Source: an uncultured Bacteroidales bacterium
Lineage (GTDB): Bacteria; Bacteroidota; Bacteroidia; Bacteroidales; Lentimicrobiaceae
Direction: 5' to 3'
Assembly: GCA_937894795.1 (NCBI GenBank)
Contig: CALCQV010000137.1
Span: forward strand, 1-64,000
DNA: 64,000 nucleotides
Shown here: piece by piece, positions 52,771 through 61,538 of the stretch
How positions within the stretch are numbered: position 1 is the first letter of the stretch
How the letters are laid out: every line of letters starts with the position of its first letter
The notes under the pieces: model-generated
What the model saw: the letters and a program-made list of their open reading frames with translations, nothing else
Database searches by the model: none
What the model was told of the DNA's origin: nothing
Translations under genes and position numbers: made by a program

Positions 52771-54123
52771 CTATTTCAAACGTTCTCTGAGTTCTTCCGT
52801 TTGCTTTTCGAACCCGGGTTTACCTAACAGTGCGAACATATTCTTTTTATATGCCTCTACACCGGGTTGGTCAAAAGGATTTACATCCAGAACATAACCT
52901 GAGAGTGCACAAGAGAATTCATAAAAGTAAATTAATTGACCTAATGTGAATTCATTAAGTTGGGGGAGCCTGATAAGTATATTGGGAACACCTCCATCAA
53001 TATGAGCCAGTAAGGTTCCTCGTTCAGCTTCACGGTTAACCAGATGTATTCTTTTTCTTGCAACAAAGTTTAGACCATCAGAATCATCGTCCTCGAATGG
53101 CACAGTCAGATTCTTTTGAGGTTGATCAATGCTAAGAACAGTTTCGAATAGAATACGCAGTCCATCCTGAACATATTGCCCCATACTATGGAGATCAGTA
53201 GTAAAACTCACACCGGCCGGAAAAATCCCTCTATTGTTTTTGCCTTCACTTTCACCAAAGAGTTGTTTCCACCATTCAGTAATATAGATTAGAGAGGGCA
53301 GGTAGTTGACCATAACCTCCACAGGTTTGCCTGTCCGGTACAAAGCATTCCTGGCAGCTACATACTTGAATGCCGGATTATCATCAATTGTTTTGGCAGT
53401 GGTTACCACCTCTTTCATTGCTTTGGCACCGGCAACCAATTGACGGATATCAAACCCGGCGACTGCAATAGGCAATAAACCAACAGGGGTGAGAACAGAA
53501 TATCGGCCGCCTACATCATCGGGCACATCATACGTTTTGTACCCTTCAGAAGTTGCAAGACGCTTCAAGGCTCCTTTTGATTGATCAGTAATTGCAATTA
53601 TTCGCTTACGTGCTTCTTCCTTACCATATTTCTCTTCCAGATGCTTGCGCAAAATCCTGAATGCTATGGCAGGCTCAGTAGTTGTACCACTTTTAGATAT
53701 CACAGCCACAGCATAATCACGCTGATCAAGAATCTTTAGCAAATCAGCAAGATAATCCTCAGAGATATTATTGCCAGCATACACTACTAATGGTTTGCCT
53801 CTGTGGTCACGTGACAATAATGATGCAAAATTGTTTTGCATTGCTTCAATAACTGCCCTTGCACCAAGATATGAACCTCCAATACCTATAACAACATAAA
53901 TATCAGCAATGCGAGCAATAAAACGGGCATCATTTTCAATACTCGTCAGCAACTCCTCACTAACCTCATCAGGCAGAGTTATCCAACCAAGAAAATCATT
54001 TCCTTTTCCACTTCTATTAAGCAAAGTGCCTTGATGAAGGATTAACTCATTTGTGAATGATTCAAGTATCGTATTATCGACAAAGCCTTCAAGGCCGCGG
54101 GTATCTATTGTAAGATCAATCAT
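52771..54123 (-). CDS. pgi: Glucose-6-phosphate isomerase
   Basis: This 450-residue enzyme interconverts glucose 6-phosphate and fructose 6-phosphate in glycolysis and gluconeogenesis. Conserved segments are VIGIGGSYLGARAVIEAM, VISKSGTTTEPAIAFRILR, and GGRYSVLTPVGLLPIA. FAGESEGKN-type signatures appear as LFGESEGKNNRGIFPA, and the C-terminal catalytic region includes NPFDQPGVEAYKKNMFALLG. It is of the short bacterial type. A TACCTTTG element on the minus strand lies 60 bases upstream. It is followed 63 bases later by the cytidylate-kinase-like gene. Confidence 0.95.
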   Translation of the reverse strand: MIDLTIDTRGLEGFVDNTILESFTNELILHQGTLLNRSGKGNDFLGWITLPDEVSEELLTSIENDARFIARIADIYVVIGIGGSYLGARAVIEAMQNNFASLLSRDHRGKPLVVYAGNNISEDYLADLLKILDQRDYAVAVISKSGTTTEPAIAFRILRKHLEEKYGKEEARKRIIAITDQSKGALKRLATSEGYKTYDVPDDVGGRYSVLTPVGLLPIAVAGFDIRQLVAGAKAMKEVVTTAKTIDDNPAFKYVAARNALYRTGKPVEVMVNYLPSLIYITEWWKQLFGESEGKNNRGIFPAGVSFTTDLHSMGQYVQDGLRILFETVLSIDQPQKNLTVPFEDDDSDGLNFVARKRIHLVNREAERGTLLAHIDGGVPNILIRLPQLNEFTLGQLIYFYEFSCALSGYVLDVNPFDQPGVEAYKKNMFALLGKPGFEKQTEELRERLK

Positions 54124-54182
54124 TGTGTGTTGGGTAAGAATGGGGTTGAATTACAGGATAAATTGAATTAACATACAATCTA

Positions 54183-54190
54183 CAAAGGTA
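54183..54190 (-). promoter_or_regulatory. -7 promoter element of pgi
   Basis: The minus strand reads TACCTTTG, 60 bases upstream of the pgi start codon. A terminator-like hairpin sits immediately upstream of it. Confidence 0.5.
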
Positions 54191-54202
54191 GTTCAATATT
54201 AT

Positions 54203-54246
54203 AAAAAAAACGAATGCAGCATATCAAAGCTGCATTCGTTTTTTTT
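54203..54246. terminator. Strong hairpin with T-tracts in a divergent promoter region
   Basis: A perfect 18-bp stem (54203-54220 with 54229-54246) has an 8-base loop and A8/T8 flanks. It lies upstream of both pgi (-) and the histidine kinase gene (+), so no annotated gene ends there. It may end a small transcript or insulate the two promoters. Confidence 0.75.
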
Positions 54247-54334
54247 ACACACAACAAAACCAATTTATAGTTTCACACACACACTACTATATAATCAATT
54301 GGTATAGTCAATCACTTTTGACAATACAAATGTA
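54203..54334 (-). ncRNA. Candidate small RNA ending at the hairpin
   Basis: On the minus strand a TACATTTG element (54327-54334) precedes the hairpin by about 80 bases, so a transcript of about 115-120 nucleotides ending in the T-tract is possible. No -33 element is visible at the right distance. The strand and existence are inference; the hairpin itself is clear. Confidence 0.3.
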
Positions 54335-54393
54335 CACTCATGAACTCCGCTGACATGTTAATCAATTACAACAAACGTTAAAAGATGTTAAGG

Positions 54394-54428
54394 TTTGGAT
54401 ATACAAACAATTAGGTCGTTTACCTTTG
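54394..54428 (+). promoter_or_regulatory. Promoter of the rprX-like gene
   Basis: TTTG at 54394-54397 and TACCTTTG at 54421-54428, 23 bases apart, resemble a -33/-7 pair. The start codon is at 54433, implying an almost leaderless mRNA. Confidence 0.5.
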
Positions 54429-54432
54429 TGTT

Positions 54433-55995
54433 ATGAACAGTCGACTGATTATTTGGATAACACTAATGGTAAGTATTGCCATTATTCTATTGATTGGTAT
54501 TCAGACCTATTGGATCAAGAATGCTATAGAATTGCGAGAAGCCAATTTTCATAGGAGTGTTGCTGAGGCAGTTAATGAGCTAATGTTACAGATTGAGAAG
54601 GAAGAAATGAACAGGCAGATTCGTAAAAACATGGAATACAATACATTATTACGATCAATTGATTCATTGGATTACCTCATTTTTCTCGAAACAGGAAGTA
54701 CCGAGCATATTAACAGTGGTTCAGGTTCATTCAACTATGAACGCAAGCAAGAATGGGGTGAGATACTTGATAACAATGAGTGGAAAATGGTTAAAAAATC
54801 AGATTCTTCTAATTTAAACTTCCCCGGAAATGATAGTATCATTGATAGTGCCGGGAGCCTGAGCGAAAGAGCAAAGCAACTGAATAGAAAGAAGGCATTT
54901 CTATTGAACCAGGTTTTTGATGAGATGTTTAATAATCCTTTTATTCCCTACATTGAGAGCTGGTTAACAAAAGACAAGCTTGACACATTACTAAAAACGT
55001 CATTAGCCAATAAAGGCATTAAAACTCAATATGAGTTTGGCATTTTCAGCAAAGCACGCAACCTGATGGTAATTGAAAAGGATAAAGATTTCAGGCAATC
55101 ATTGCTTGATCAGGGGCTTTACTTCCGGTTATTTCCATCAAATAATTATGCATCTCCCGATTACCTCGTGCTGTTTTTCCCCAATCAAACACGTTATCTG
55201 TTGGTGCAAATGGGTGGTATATTAACGATATCAGGAATATTGATGTTGGTTATCATTCTTTCATTTATGACCGTCATAATAGCTATTTTCAGACAAAAGA
55301 AATTGTCGGAAATGAAGAATGATTTCATAAACAATATGACGCATGAATTCAAAACTCCCATAAGTACCGTATCATTGGCGTGCGAAGTATTGAATGATAA
55401 ATCGGTTTCAAAATCAGAAGAGTTTGTTCATTCATATATTGGGATTATCAGTGAAGAAAACAAGCGATTGGGTGATATGGCTGAGAAAATATTGCAGACA
55501 GCTATACTCGAGAAAGGACAGCTCAAATTACGAAAAGAGAAAATCAACCTTCATGGTATAATTGAGGATGTTGCACATAAAATTGCCATTCAGGTTGAGA
55601 TTCGTGATGGTAGCATAGTCACGCAATTAAATGCCACTGACCCTATTATTCTGGCAGATAAAGTGCATATTACCAACGTAATCAACAACTTGTTGGACAA
55701 CGCCAATAAATACTCACCAAGGAAACCTTTGATAACAATATCCACACTCGACTTGAATAATGGAATTCAAATAAGCATTACTGACAACGGCATAGGGATT
55801 AATAAAGCCAACCTGAAAAAAATATTTGAGAAATTATACAGAGTACCTACCGGTGACGTTCATAATGTAAAGGGATTTGGATTGGGATTAAGCTATGTTA
55901 AATTCATAGTTGATAAGCACGAGGGCAGAGTAAGTGTTGAAAGTGAACCGGGTAAAGGATCAACTTTCAGGATATGGTTGCCTTATAAAGGATGA
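54433..55995 (+). CDS. rprX: Sensor histidine kinase, RprX-like
   Basis: This 520-residue membrane kinase has TM1 at about 5-26 and TM2 at about 262-288, enclosing a periplasmic sensor of about 235 residues with no recognised domain. No HAMP domain is evident. The phospho-acceptor histidine is H304 in NNMTHEFKTPIS. The ATPase domain has the N box NLLDNANKYS, G1 DNGIGI, and G2 GFGLGLSYVK. It is followed 17 bases later by its response regulator gene, so they form a two-gene operon. RprX of Bacteroides affects tetracycline-related and other responses; the actual signal is unknown here. Confidence 0.88.
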   Translation: MNSRLIIWITLMVSIAIILLIGIQTYWIKNAIELREANFHRSVAEAVNELMLQIEKEEMNRQIRKNMEYNTLLRSIDSLDYLIFLETGSTEHINSGSGSFNYERKQEWGEILDNNEWKMVKKSDSSNLNFPGNDSIIDSAGSLSERAKQLNRKKAFLLNQVFDEMFNNPFIPYIESWLTKDKLDTLLKTSLANKGIKTQYEFGIFSKARNLMVIEKDKDFRQSLLDQGLYFRLFPSNNYASPDYLVLFFPNQTRYLLVQMGGILTISGILMLVIILSFMTVIIAIFRQKKLSEMKNDFINNMTHEFKTPISTVSLACEVLNDKSVSKSEEFVHSYIGIISEENKRLGDMAEKILQTAILEKGQLKLRKEKINLHGIIEDVAHKIAIQVEIRDGSIVTQLNATDPIILADKVHITNVINNLLDNANKYSPRKPLITISTLDLNNGIQISITDNGIGINKANLKKIFEKLYRVPTGDVHNVKGFGLGLSYVKFIVDKHEGRVSVESEPGKGSTFRIWLPYKG

Positions 55996-56012
55996 AATAT
56001 TAAATTTGTAGT

Positions 56013-56705
56013 ATGGAAAATCAAAAAGTAAAAGTATTATTAGCAGAGGATGACCGCAATCTTGGTAATATTCTCAAATCATATCTTGAAGCAAAAGGAT
56101 ATGCCACAAGGTTGTGCGTTAATGGCCAGGAAGCATATGAGCAGTTTCTAAGGGAGAAATATGATTTCTGCGTAGTTGATGTCATGATGCCGGTTAAAGA
56201 TGGTTTTACCCTTGCTAAAGACATCAGACAGCACGATAAGCAGATTCCCATACTATTCCTTACAGCAAAATCACTTGAAGAAGACAAACTCAAAGGATTT
56301 CAGGCAGGAGCAGATGATTATCTGACCAAACCATTCAGCATGGACGAACTGCTTTTACGCATGGAAGCCATTCTTAGAAGGTCTGGTATGAGCCCTTCAG
56401 GTACTAAAACCTTTAAAATAGGCAATTTTGATTTCGACTACAACCTTCAAACACTTAAGCTCAACGGAGAGGAACAAAGGCTCACATCAAAAGAGAATGA
56501 GTTGCTTAGACTACTTTGCGAAAACATGAATGAAACTTTAGACAGAAGTTTCGCTCTAAATAAGATATGGCAGGACGATAGTTACTTTAATGCGCGTAGT
56601 ATGGATGTTTATATTGCCAAATTGCGTAAGTACCTGAAAAATGATGCGGGTGTTGAATTGATTAATGTGCATGGTATTGGCTTTAAACTGGTTGTAAAAA
56701 GCTAA
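56013..56705 (+). CDS. rprY: Response regulator, OmpR-type, RprY-like
   Basis: This 230-residue regulator has a receiver domain (about 5-120) with acidic pocket E12/D13/D14, phospho-acceptor D56 in VVDVMMPVKDGF, T84-type FLTAK, and the switch lysine in YLTKPFSMDEL. A winged-helix OmpR/PhoB DNA-binding domain follows (about 135-230), including LTSKENELLRLLCENMNETL and MDVYIAKLRKYLKND. The overall sequence is close in kind to RprY of Bacteroides. It is the partner of the kinase 17 bases upstream. Its stop codon is 30 bases from that of the convergent helicase gene. Confidence 0.9.
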   Translation: MENQKVKVLLAEDDRNLGNILKSYLEAKGYATRLCVNGQEAYEQFLREKYDFCVVDVMMPVKDGFTLAKDIRQHDKQIPILFLTAKSLEEDKLKGFQAGADDYLTKPFSMDELLLRMEAILRRSGMSPSGTKTFKIGNFDFDYNLQTLKLNGEEQRLTSKENELLRLLCENMNETLDRSFALNKIWQDDSYFNARSMDVYIAKLRKYLKNDAGVELINVHGIGFKLVVKS

Positions 56706-56734
56706 CTGTAAGAATTGTTGGGCCTGGACGAAAG

Positions 56735-57973
56735 TCATTTCTTCCTCTTTTTGCTCCTTTTCTTACCTCTCTTTAGTTCTTCCTTCTCCGCTTCATTTAT
56801 CAATGTTCGCCAATCTTTTGGACCTTCAGCAGAAAATTCAATGGTCTCAGAGTATTCATTTTTTGAAATAGAGAGTACATCTATTTCCTTGTCCAAGTAT
56901 GTTTGAATTTCATCAAGAACTAATTTTTCTTCGGAACTGCAAAAGGAAACCGCTGTTCCTCTCTTGGTTCCTCGTCCGGTACGCCCAACCCTATGGACAT
57001 AGTTCTCTGCTTTCTCAGGAAGATCATAATTCACCACATACTGAACATCAGGTATATCTATACCCCGGGAGGAAACATCAGTTGCAATAAGGATACGAAT
57101 TTCACCGGTCCTGAATTTATGAAGAGCTTTTTCGCGTTCCTTTTGATTCTTGTCGCCATGCATGGTAAGGCTTGAAATATCAACTCTTTGCAAAGCAGCC
57201 TGAACACGCTCAGCACGTACTTTTGTCCGCACAAAAACAAGCACTTTACTATCAGGATTGTCTTTAATTATGCGTTCCAGAAAAAACCTCTTGTCATCCA
57301 TTTCAACATATATCACGAAATGGTCAATGTTCTTAGAAACAGGATCTTTGGGTGATATTTGAATTCTAATAGCCTCTTTCACCAGAGAATAGGCAAGTTT
57401 CTTTATCTCATGATTGATCGTGGCTGAGAAGAAAAGCGTTTGACGTCGTCTGGGAAGTTGAGCAACCAACTGACGTATATCGTGAATAAAACCAAGGTCA
57501 AGCATATGATCAGCCTCGTCCAGAATCAGGATTTTAACTTTATCAATTGAAATATAACCCTGGCTGGCCAGATCAAACATACGTCCGGGTGTAGCTACCA
57601 ATATATCAACGCCTTTTTGAAGACTTTTAATTTGCGGATCCTGCTCAACGCCGCCATAAACGCATAGAACCTTTAAACTACTCCCCTTGCTTATCAGTTC
57701 AAACACTTCAGAAATCTGAAGAGCCAGCTCTCTGGTAGGAACCATTACCAAACACCTGATTCCTCCCTGATTCTTTTCTATCATCAACTGGTTAACCACC
57801 GGAATCACAAATGCGGCAGTCTTCCCGGTCCCTGTTTGAGCTATGGCCAGCACATCCTCACCTTTAAGTATTGGTGGTATGGCTTTAAACTGTATGTCAG
57901 TTGGCCTCTTGAATCCCATTAAGGCAAGATTTTCCTTTATAACAGGTGTGAAATGTGAATCTTCAAATCGCAT
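56735..57973 (-). CDS. DEAD-box RNA helicase, RhlE-like
   Basis: This 412-residue ATP-dependent RNA helicase has the Q motif (GFKRPTDIQFKAIP), Walker A AQTGTGKTAAF, PTRELA, DEAD at about residue 155, SAT, and the HRVGRTGRG motif VI. A short tail ends in a lysine/arginine-rich stretch (KRGKKRSKKRKK) that can bind RNA. RhlE-type proteins aid ribosome assembly or mRNA decay, often in the cold. It is monocistronic, starting at ATG 57973, 74 bases from the neighbouring hydrolase gene. No promoter was seen. Confidence 0.93.
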   Translation of the reverse strand: MRFEDSHFTPVIKENLALMGFKRPTDIQFKAIPPILKGEDVLAIAQTGTGKTAAFVIPVVNQLMIEKNQGGIRCLVMVPTRELALQISEVFELISKGSSLKVLCVYGGVEQDPQIKSLQKGVDILVATPGRMFDLASQGYISIDKVKILILDEADHMLDLGFIHDIRQLVAQLPRRRQTLFFSATINHEIKKLAYSLVKEAIRIQISPKDPVSKNIDHFVIYVEMDDKRFFLERIIKDNPDSKVLVFVRTKVRAERVQAALQRVDISSLTMHGDKNQKEREKALHKFRTGEIRILIATDVSSRGIDIPDVQYVVNYDLPEKAENYVHRVGRTGRGTKRGTAVSFCSSEEKLVLDEIQTYLDKEIDVLSISKNEYSETIEFSAEGPKDWRTLINEAEKEELKRGKKRSKKRKK

Positions 57974-58046
57974 AGTTTTCCCTTATTTTTGACACCCTAT
58001 TATACTAATCAACCAACTTATTGTCAATGATTGCTATTTTTAAAAT

Positions 58047-58850
58047 TTATTGTGTGACTATTTTAAAATCATCCCAATCTAAAGCTACTTTAAACTGATT
58101 CCTGTAATTCTGAAGTAATTCGTAGTCCAGCAAGTAATTTACAACCTCAGGTTCTTTATCTTCACACCCCGTGATAAGTCTTCCTTTAAAATCAAGAATA
58201 ACGGAACCGCCGTTGTGTGGTATTCCTTTATTGTCCTCACCAATGCGGTTAACCCCTATGCAATAGGCCTGATTCTCAATAGCCCTGGCAGCAAGTAGGG
58301 TATGCCAAATGCTGCTTCTGCTCGCAGGCCAGTTGGCAACGTATATCAATAAATCATACTCATAGTGGTTGTCAATTAATCTGTTCTTGCTCCAAACCGG
58401 GAACCTAAGGTCATAACACACCAAAGGTTTCACTTTCCAACCATTAAGCTCAACTATTAAAGGTTTTGTCCCTTGGGTAAAGGAAAGATGTTCATCGCCC
58501 ATCCTGAAGAGATGCCTCTTATCATATTGTTCAAAGCTTCCATCAGGCTTCATCCAAATCAATCGATTTAAAAATGAACCATTATCATTCAATGCAATAC
58601 TACCTGTTATTACACAATTTAGTCTGGCGGCTTCATTTTTCATCCATTTAATAACCCGGCCATTCATGGTTTCCTTAATGTCAGTGACATCGGTGATAAA
58701 ACCGGTAGCAAACATTTCTGGTAAAACCACAAGATTGGTTGGCTTTTTACATTTATCGAGCTCTTTGGTGAAATACTTCAGGTTTGCATCTGTATTTGCC
58801 CATACTAACGGAGCCTGAATAATAGTAACATTAATGGGTGTCGGGTTCAT
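58047..58850 (-). CDS. Nitrilase-superfamily hydrolase, omega-amidase type (YafV-like)
   Basis: This 267-residue carbon-nitrogen hydrolase has the Glu-Lys-Cys triad in LPEMFATGF, YDKRHLF, and LVCYDLRFPVW. The last pattern and the length match YafV/Nit2 omega-amidases, which hydrolyse alpha-ketoglutaramate or alpha-ketosuccinamate. It follows a methionine-type aminotransferase by 24 bases, the same pairing known for E. coli YbdL and YafV in methionine salvage. Transamination of methionine with glutamine yields ketoglutaramate, which this enzyme would remove, pulling the reaction forward. Confidence 0.85.
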   Translation of the reverse strand: MNPTPINVTIIQAPLVWANTDANLKYFTKELDKCKKPTNLVVLPEMFATGFITDVTDIKETMNGRVIKWMKNEAARLNCVITGSIALNDNGSFLNRLIWMKPDGSFEQYDKRHLFRMGDEHLSFTQGTKPLIVELNGWKVKPLVCYDLRFPVWSKNRLIDNHYEYDLLIYVANWPASRSSIWHTLLAARAIENQAYCIGVNRIGEDNKGIPHNGGSVILDFKGRLITGCEDKEPEVVNYLLDYELLQNYRNQFKVALDWDDFKIVTQ

Positions 58851-58874
58851 ATCAAAAGTATTATTTTAAGCACT

Positions 58875-60032
58875 TCAAATTTTGCATAATATATCTGCAG
58901 CTTTCTCAAGCGTTTCCGTGGTTTTTGCAAAACAGAAACGTAACATTTTGTTGTCTGTCTGATTATGATAGAAAGGAGAAACAGGAACAGAGGCTATACC
59001 AAATTCTTTGGTGAGACGAATTGCGAAGTCGGTTTCCTTTTCATCACTTATGTTTGAATAATTCAACAACTGGAAATAAGTACCTTTGGCAGGAACAGCA
59101 GTAAAACGTGACGACTTAACCAAGCTCAGGAATAAATCTCTTTTTTTCTGATAGAAGGTGCCCAGGTGGATATAATTCTCCTGATTTGAAAGGAACTCAG
59201 CAATAGCATATTGAACAGGGGTATTAACTGCAAATACCACAAATTGGTGAACTTTGCGAAATTCAGCCATTAGATTTGGTGGACCCAGCACGAATCCACA
59301 CTTCCAGCCTGTTGTATGGAAAGTCTTGCCAAATGAACCAACAATTAATGAATGTGTAGCTAATGAAGGGTATTTGCAGACACTCTCATGCTTATGATTA
59401 TCAAATATCAGGTGTTCATATACCTCATCACTCAACACAATAATATCACGATTTTTAATCAGGGTTTCCAGCTTCTTAAGGTCAGAAGCCCTTATGATAC
59501 TACCTGTTGGATTGTGAGGTGAATTAATAATAATCATCCGGGTATTACCTGAAATGAGAGATGCCAGGGTATCCCAGTTTATAGTATAATCAGGCTGTTT
59601 AAGCTGGGCATACTTGACCATGCCACCTTGTAAACGAACAGCCGGTCCATAGCTATCGTACGCTGGTTCAAACACAATCACCTCATCACCGGGACGTATG
59701 AATGCTTCAATAGCAGTATATAGAGCTTGTGTTGCACCTGCAGTGATGGTGATTTCTGATTCAGGATGGTAGGAAACCTTATATCTGTCGAAAAACAACT
59801 CTGATATTTTCTCACGAAGAGGCATTATACCCGGCATTGGGGCATATTGATTCCTTCCTTTAAGCATATTTTCATGGACCAGCTTTATCAGAGTCTCATC
59901 GATTGGGAAATCAGGAAATCCCTGAGATAAGTTGATAGCATTATATTCATTTGCCAAACCGCTCATTATAGCGAAAATACTAGTGCCTGTGGCCGGCAAC
60001 TTTGATATGATGTTGCCGTTAAAATTCTCCAT
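58875..60032 (-). CDS. Methionine-type aminotransferase (YbdL-like, class I)
   Basis: This 385-residue PLP aminotransferase has the PLP lysine in VGSFGKTFHTTGWKCGF and the usual GATQALYTA, NSPHNPTG, and LSDEVYEHLIF segments. The FHTTGWKCG phrase is typical of YbdL/kynurenine-glutamine transaminases, which prefer methionine or aromatic acids with glutamine. It is the first of a two-gene operon with the omega-amidase-like hydrolase. A TATCTTTG -7 element lies 23 bases upstream. Its role in methionine salvage is inferred from the pairing. A kynurenine or aromatic aminotransferase remains possible. Confidence 0.88.
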   Translation of the reverse strand: MENFNGNIISKLPATGTSIFAIMSGLANEYNAINLSQGFPDFPIDETLIKLVHENMLKGRNQYAPMPGIMPLREKISELFFDRYKVSYHPESEITITAGATQALYTAIEAFIRPGDEVIVFEPAYDSYGPAVRLQGGMVKYAQLKQPDYTINWDTLASLISGNTRMIIINSPHNPTGSIIRASDLKKLETLIKNRDIIVLSDEVYEHLIFDNHKHESVCKYPSLATHSLIVGSFGKTFHTTGWKCGFVLGPPNLMAEFRKVHQFVVFAVNTPVQYAIAEFLSNQENYIHLGTFYQKKRDLFLSLVKSSRFTAVPAKGTYFQLLNYSNISDEKETDFAIRLTKEFGIASVPVSPFYHNQTDNKMLRFCFAKTTETLEKAADILCKI

Positions 60033-60054
60033 TTGTCGTTAAATTGTTAAAAGG

Positions 60055-60062
60055 CAAAGATA
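60055..60062 (-). promoter_or_regulatory. -7 promoter element of the aminotransferase operon
   Basis: The minus strand reads TATCTTTG, 23 bases upstream of the start codon at 60032. Confidence 0.5.
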
Positions 60063-60215
60063 AACAACTTTAATTGATGTTTCTCTATAAGTGTCTGATC
60101 TATGGTTTATGGCAATGGAAAAGAGTTCTATATATATCATGAAACTACAATTACAATGTTCAAGCTTCCTGATTTTTGATTATCTTCGAAGTCTGAAAAA
60201 ATAATTACATTAATT

Positions 60216-61472
60216 ATGAAAAGTATTGATACATACAATTTTAATGGAAAGCGTGCTTTAGTAAGGGTAGACTTTAACGTGCCATTAAATGATGGTTTAA
60301 AAATAACTGATACTACCCGTATTGATGCTACATTACCAACAATTAATAAGATCCTGAAAGGGGGAGGTTCTGTAATACTGATGTCGCATCTGGGGCGACC
60401 CAAAAAGAATTTTGAAAATAAGCTTTCCCTGAAACACATTTTGCCATATCTATCACAAGTACTTGGTATTGAAGTGAAGTTTGCAGATGATTGCATTGGC
60501 GAATCAGCAGTTACCCTCAGTGCAAATTTAAATCCCGGCGAAGTACTTTTACTTGAGAACCTCAGGTATTATGAAGAAGAGGAAGGCAAGCCGCGTATTG
60601 CTGACGATGCACCTGAAGAAGAAAAGAAAGCAGCAAAGATAGCCACCAAGGAGAAACAAAAAGAATTTACCAAAAAACTGGCATCGTATGCTGACTGTTA
60701 TGTAAATGATGCATTTGGAACTGCGCATAGGGCACATGCTTCAACGGCTCTCATTGCAGCATACTTTCCTGATGATAAGATGTTTGGATACCTTATGAAC
60801 GCTGAAGTATCCAGTTTAAGAAAGGTATTGAAAGAGGGTAAAAAGCCATTTACGGCTGTACTTGGAGGAGCGAAAGTATCTGGAAAAATTCAGATTATTA
60901 ATCACTTGATTGACAGTGTAGACAACCTGATTATTGGGGGTGGCATGATGTTCACGTTCATTAAAGCTCTAGGCGGCAAAATCGGTAATTCATTAGTAGA
61001 GGATGACCTGCTGGAGTTGGCAAAAAATACTATTGAAGGTGCAAAAATGCATGGTGTAAATCTTATTTTGCCTGTTGATACAGTTGCCGCTGATGGCTTC
61101 TTTAATGACGCCAACACCCAAACCGTTAAAGCAGGTGAGATACCTGATGGATGGTTAGGCCTGGATATTGGCCCGGAAACTGTAAAACTATTCGATAAGA
61201 TACTCATGGAATCACAGACTATTTTATGGAATGGGCCTATGGGTGTTTTCGAAATGCCGGCCTTTGCTGAAGGCACTATTCAAATTGCCCATTCAATAGC
61301 ACATGCAACAGAAAAAGGTGCATACTCTCTAGTTGGTGGCGGAGATTCAGTAGCTGCTATCAATAAGTTCAAACTAGCTGACAAAGTAAGTTATGTGAGC
61401 ACCGGTGGTGGCGCTATGCTTGAATATATTGAAGGAAGAGTATTACCCGGCGTTGCGGCAATAGAAGAATAA
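60216..61472 (+). CDS. pgk: Phosphoglycerate kinase
   Basis: This 418-residue glycolytic enzyme transfers phosphate between 1,3-bisphosphoglycerate and ADP. Conserved segments are RVDFNVPLNDG, LMSHLGRPK, FGTAHRAHAS, LGGAKVSGKI and NGPMGVFE, with GGGDSVAAINK near the C-terminus. An insert of about 28 charged residues after EEEEGK (about 126-153) is typical of Bacteroidota PGK. It is monocistronic, with a TATCTTCG element (one mismatch to the -7 consensus) at 60181, and ends at a bidirectional terminator. Confidence 0.97.
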   Translation: MKSIDTYNFNGKRALVRVDFNVPLNDGLKITDTTRIDATLPTINKILKGGGSVILMSHLGRPKKNFENKLSLKHILPYLSQVLGIEVKFADDCIGESAVTLSANLNPGEVLLLENLRYYEEEEGKPRIADDAPEEEKKAAKIATKEKQKEFTKKLASYADCYVNDAFGTAHRAHASTALIAAYFPDDKMFGYLMNAEVSSLRKVLKEGKKPFTAVLGGAKVSGKIQIINHLIDSVDNLIIGGGMMFTFIKALGGKIGNSLVEDDLLELAKNTIEGAKMHGVNLILPVDTVAADGFFNDANTQTVKAGEIPDGWLGLDIGPETVKLFDKILMESQTILWNGPMGVFEMPAFAEGTIQIAHSIAHATEKGAYSLVGGGDSVAAINKFKLADKVSYVSTGGGAMLEYIEGRVLPGVAAIEE

Positions 61473-61498
61473 ATCAAAGCATTATAACTGAAGTCTTA

Positions 61499-61538
61499 AA
61501 AAATAGAGAGATTACCATACCGGTATCTCTCTATTTTT
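61499..61538. terminator. Bidirectional terminator between pgk and ispG
   Basis: A 14-bp stem (61499-61512 with 61525-61538) with an extra inner ACC/GGT pairing has A- and T-tracts. It serves pgk (+) and covers the stop codon of the ispG C-terminal frame (-). Confidence 0.85.

Noticed and set aside
60902..61276. 124-codon frame antisense to pgk
   Set aside because: It is a shadow of a highly conserved gene; proline- and serine-rich composition with no motif.
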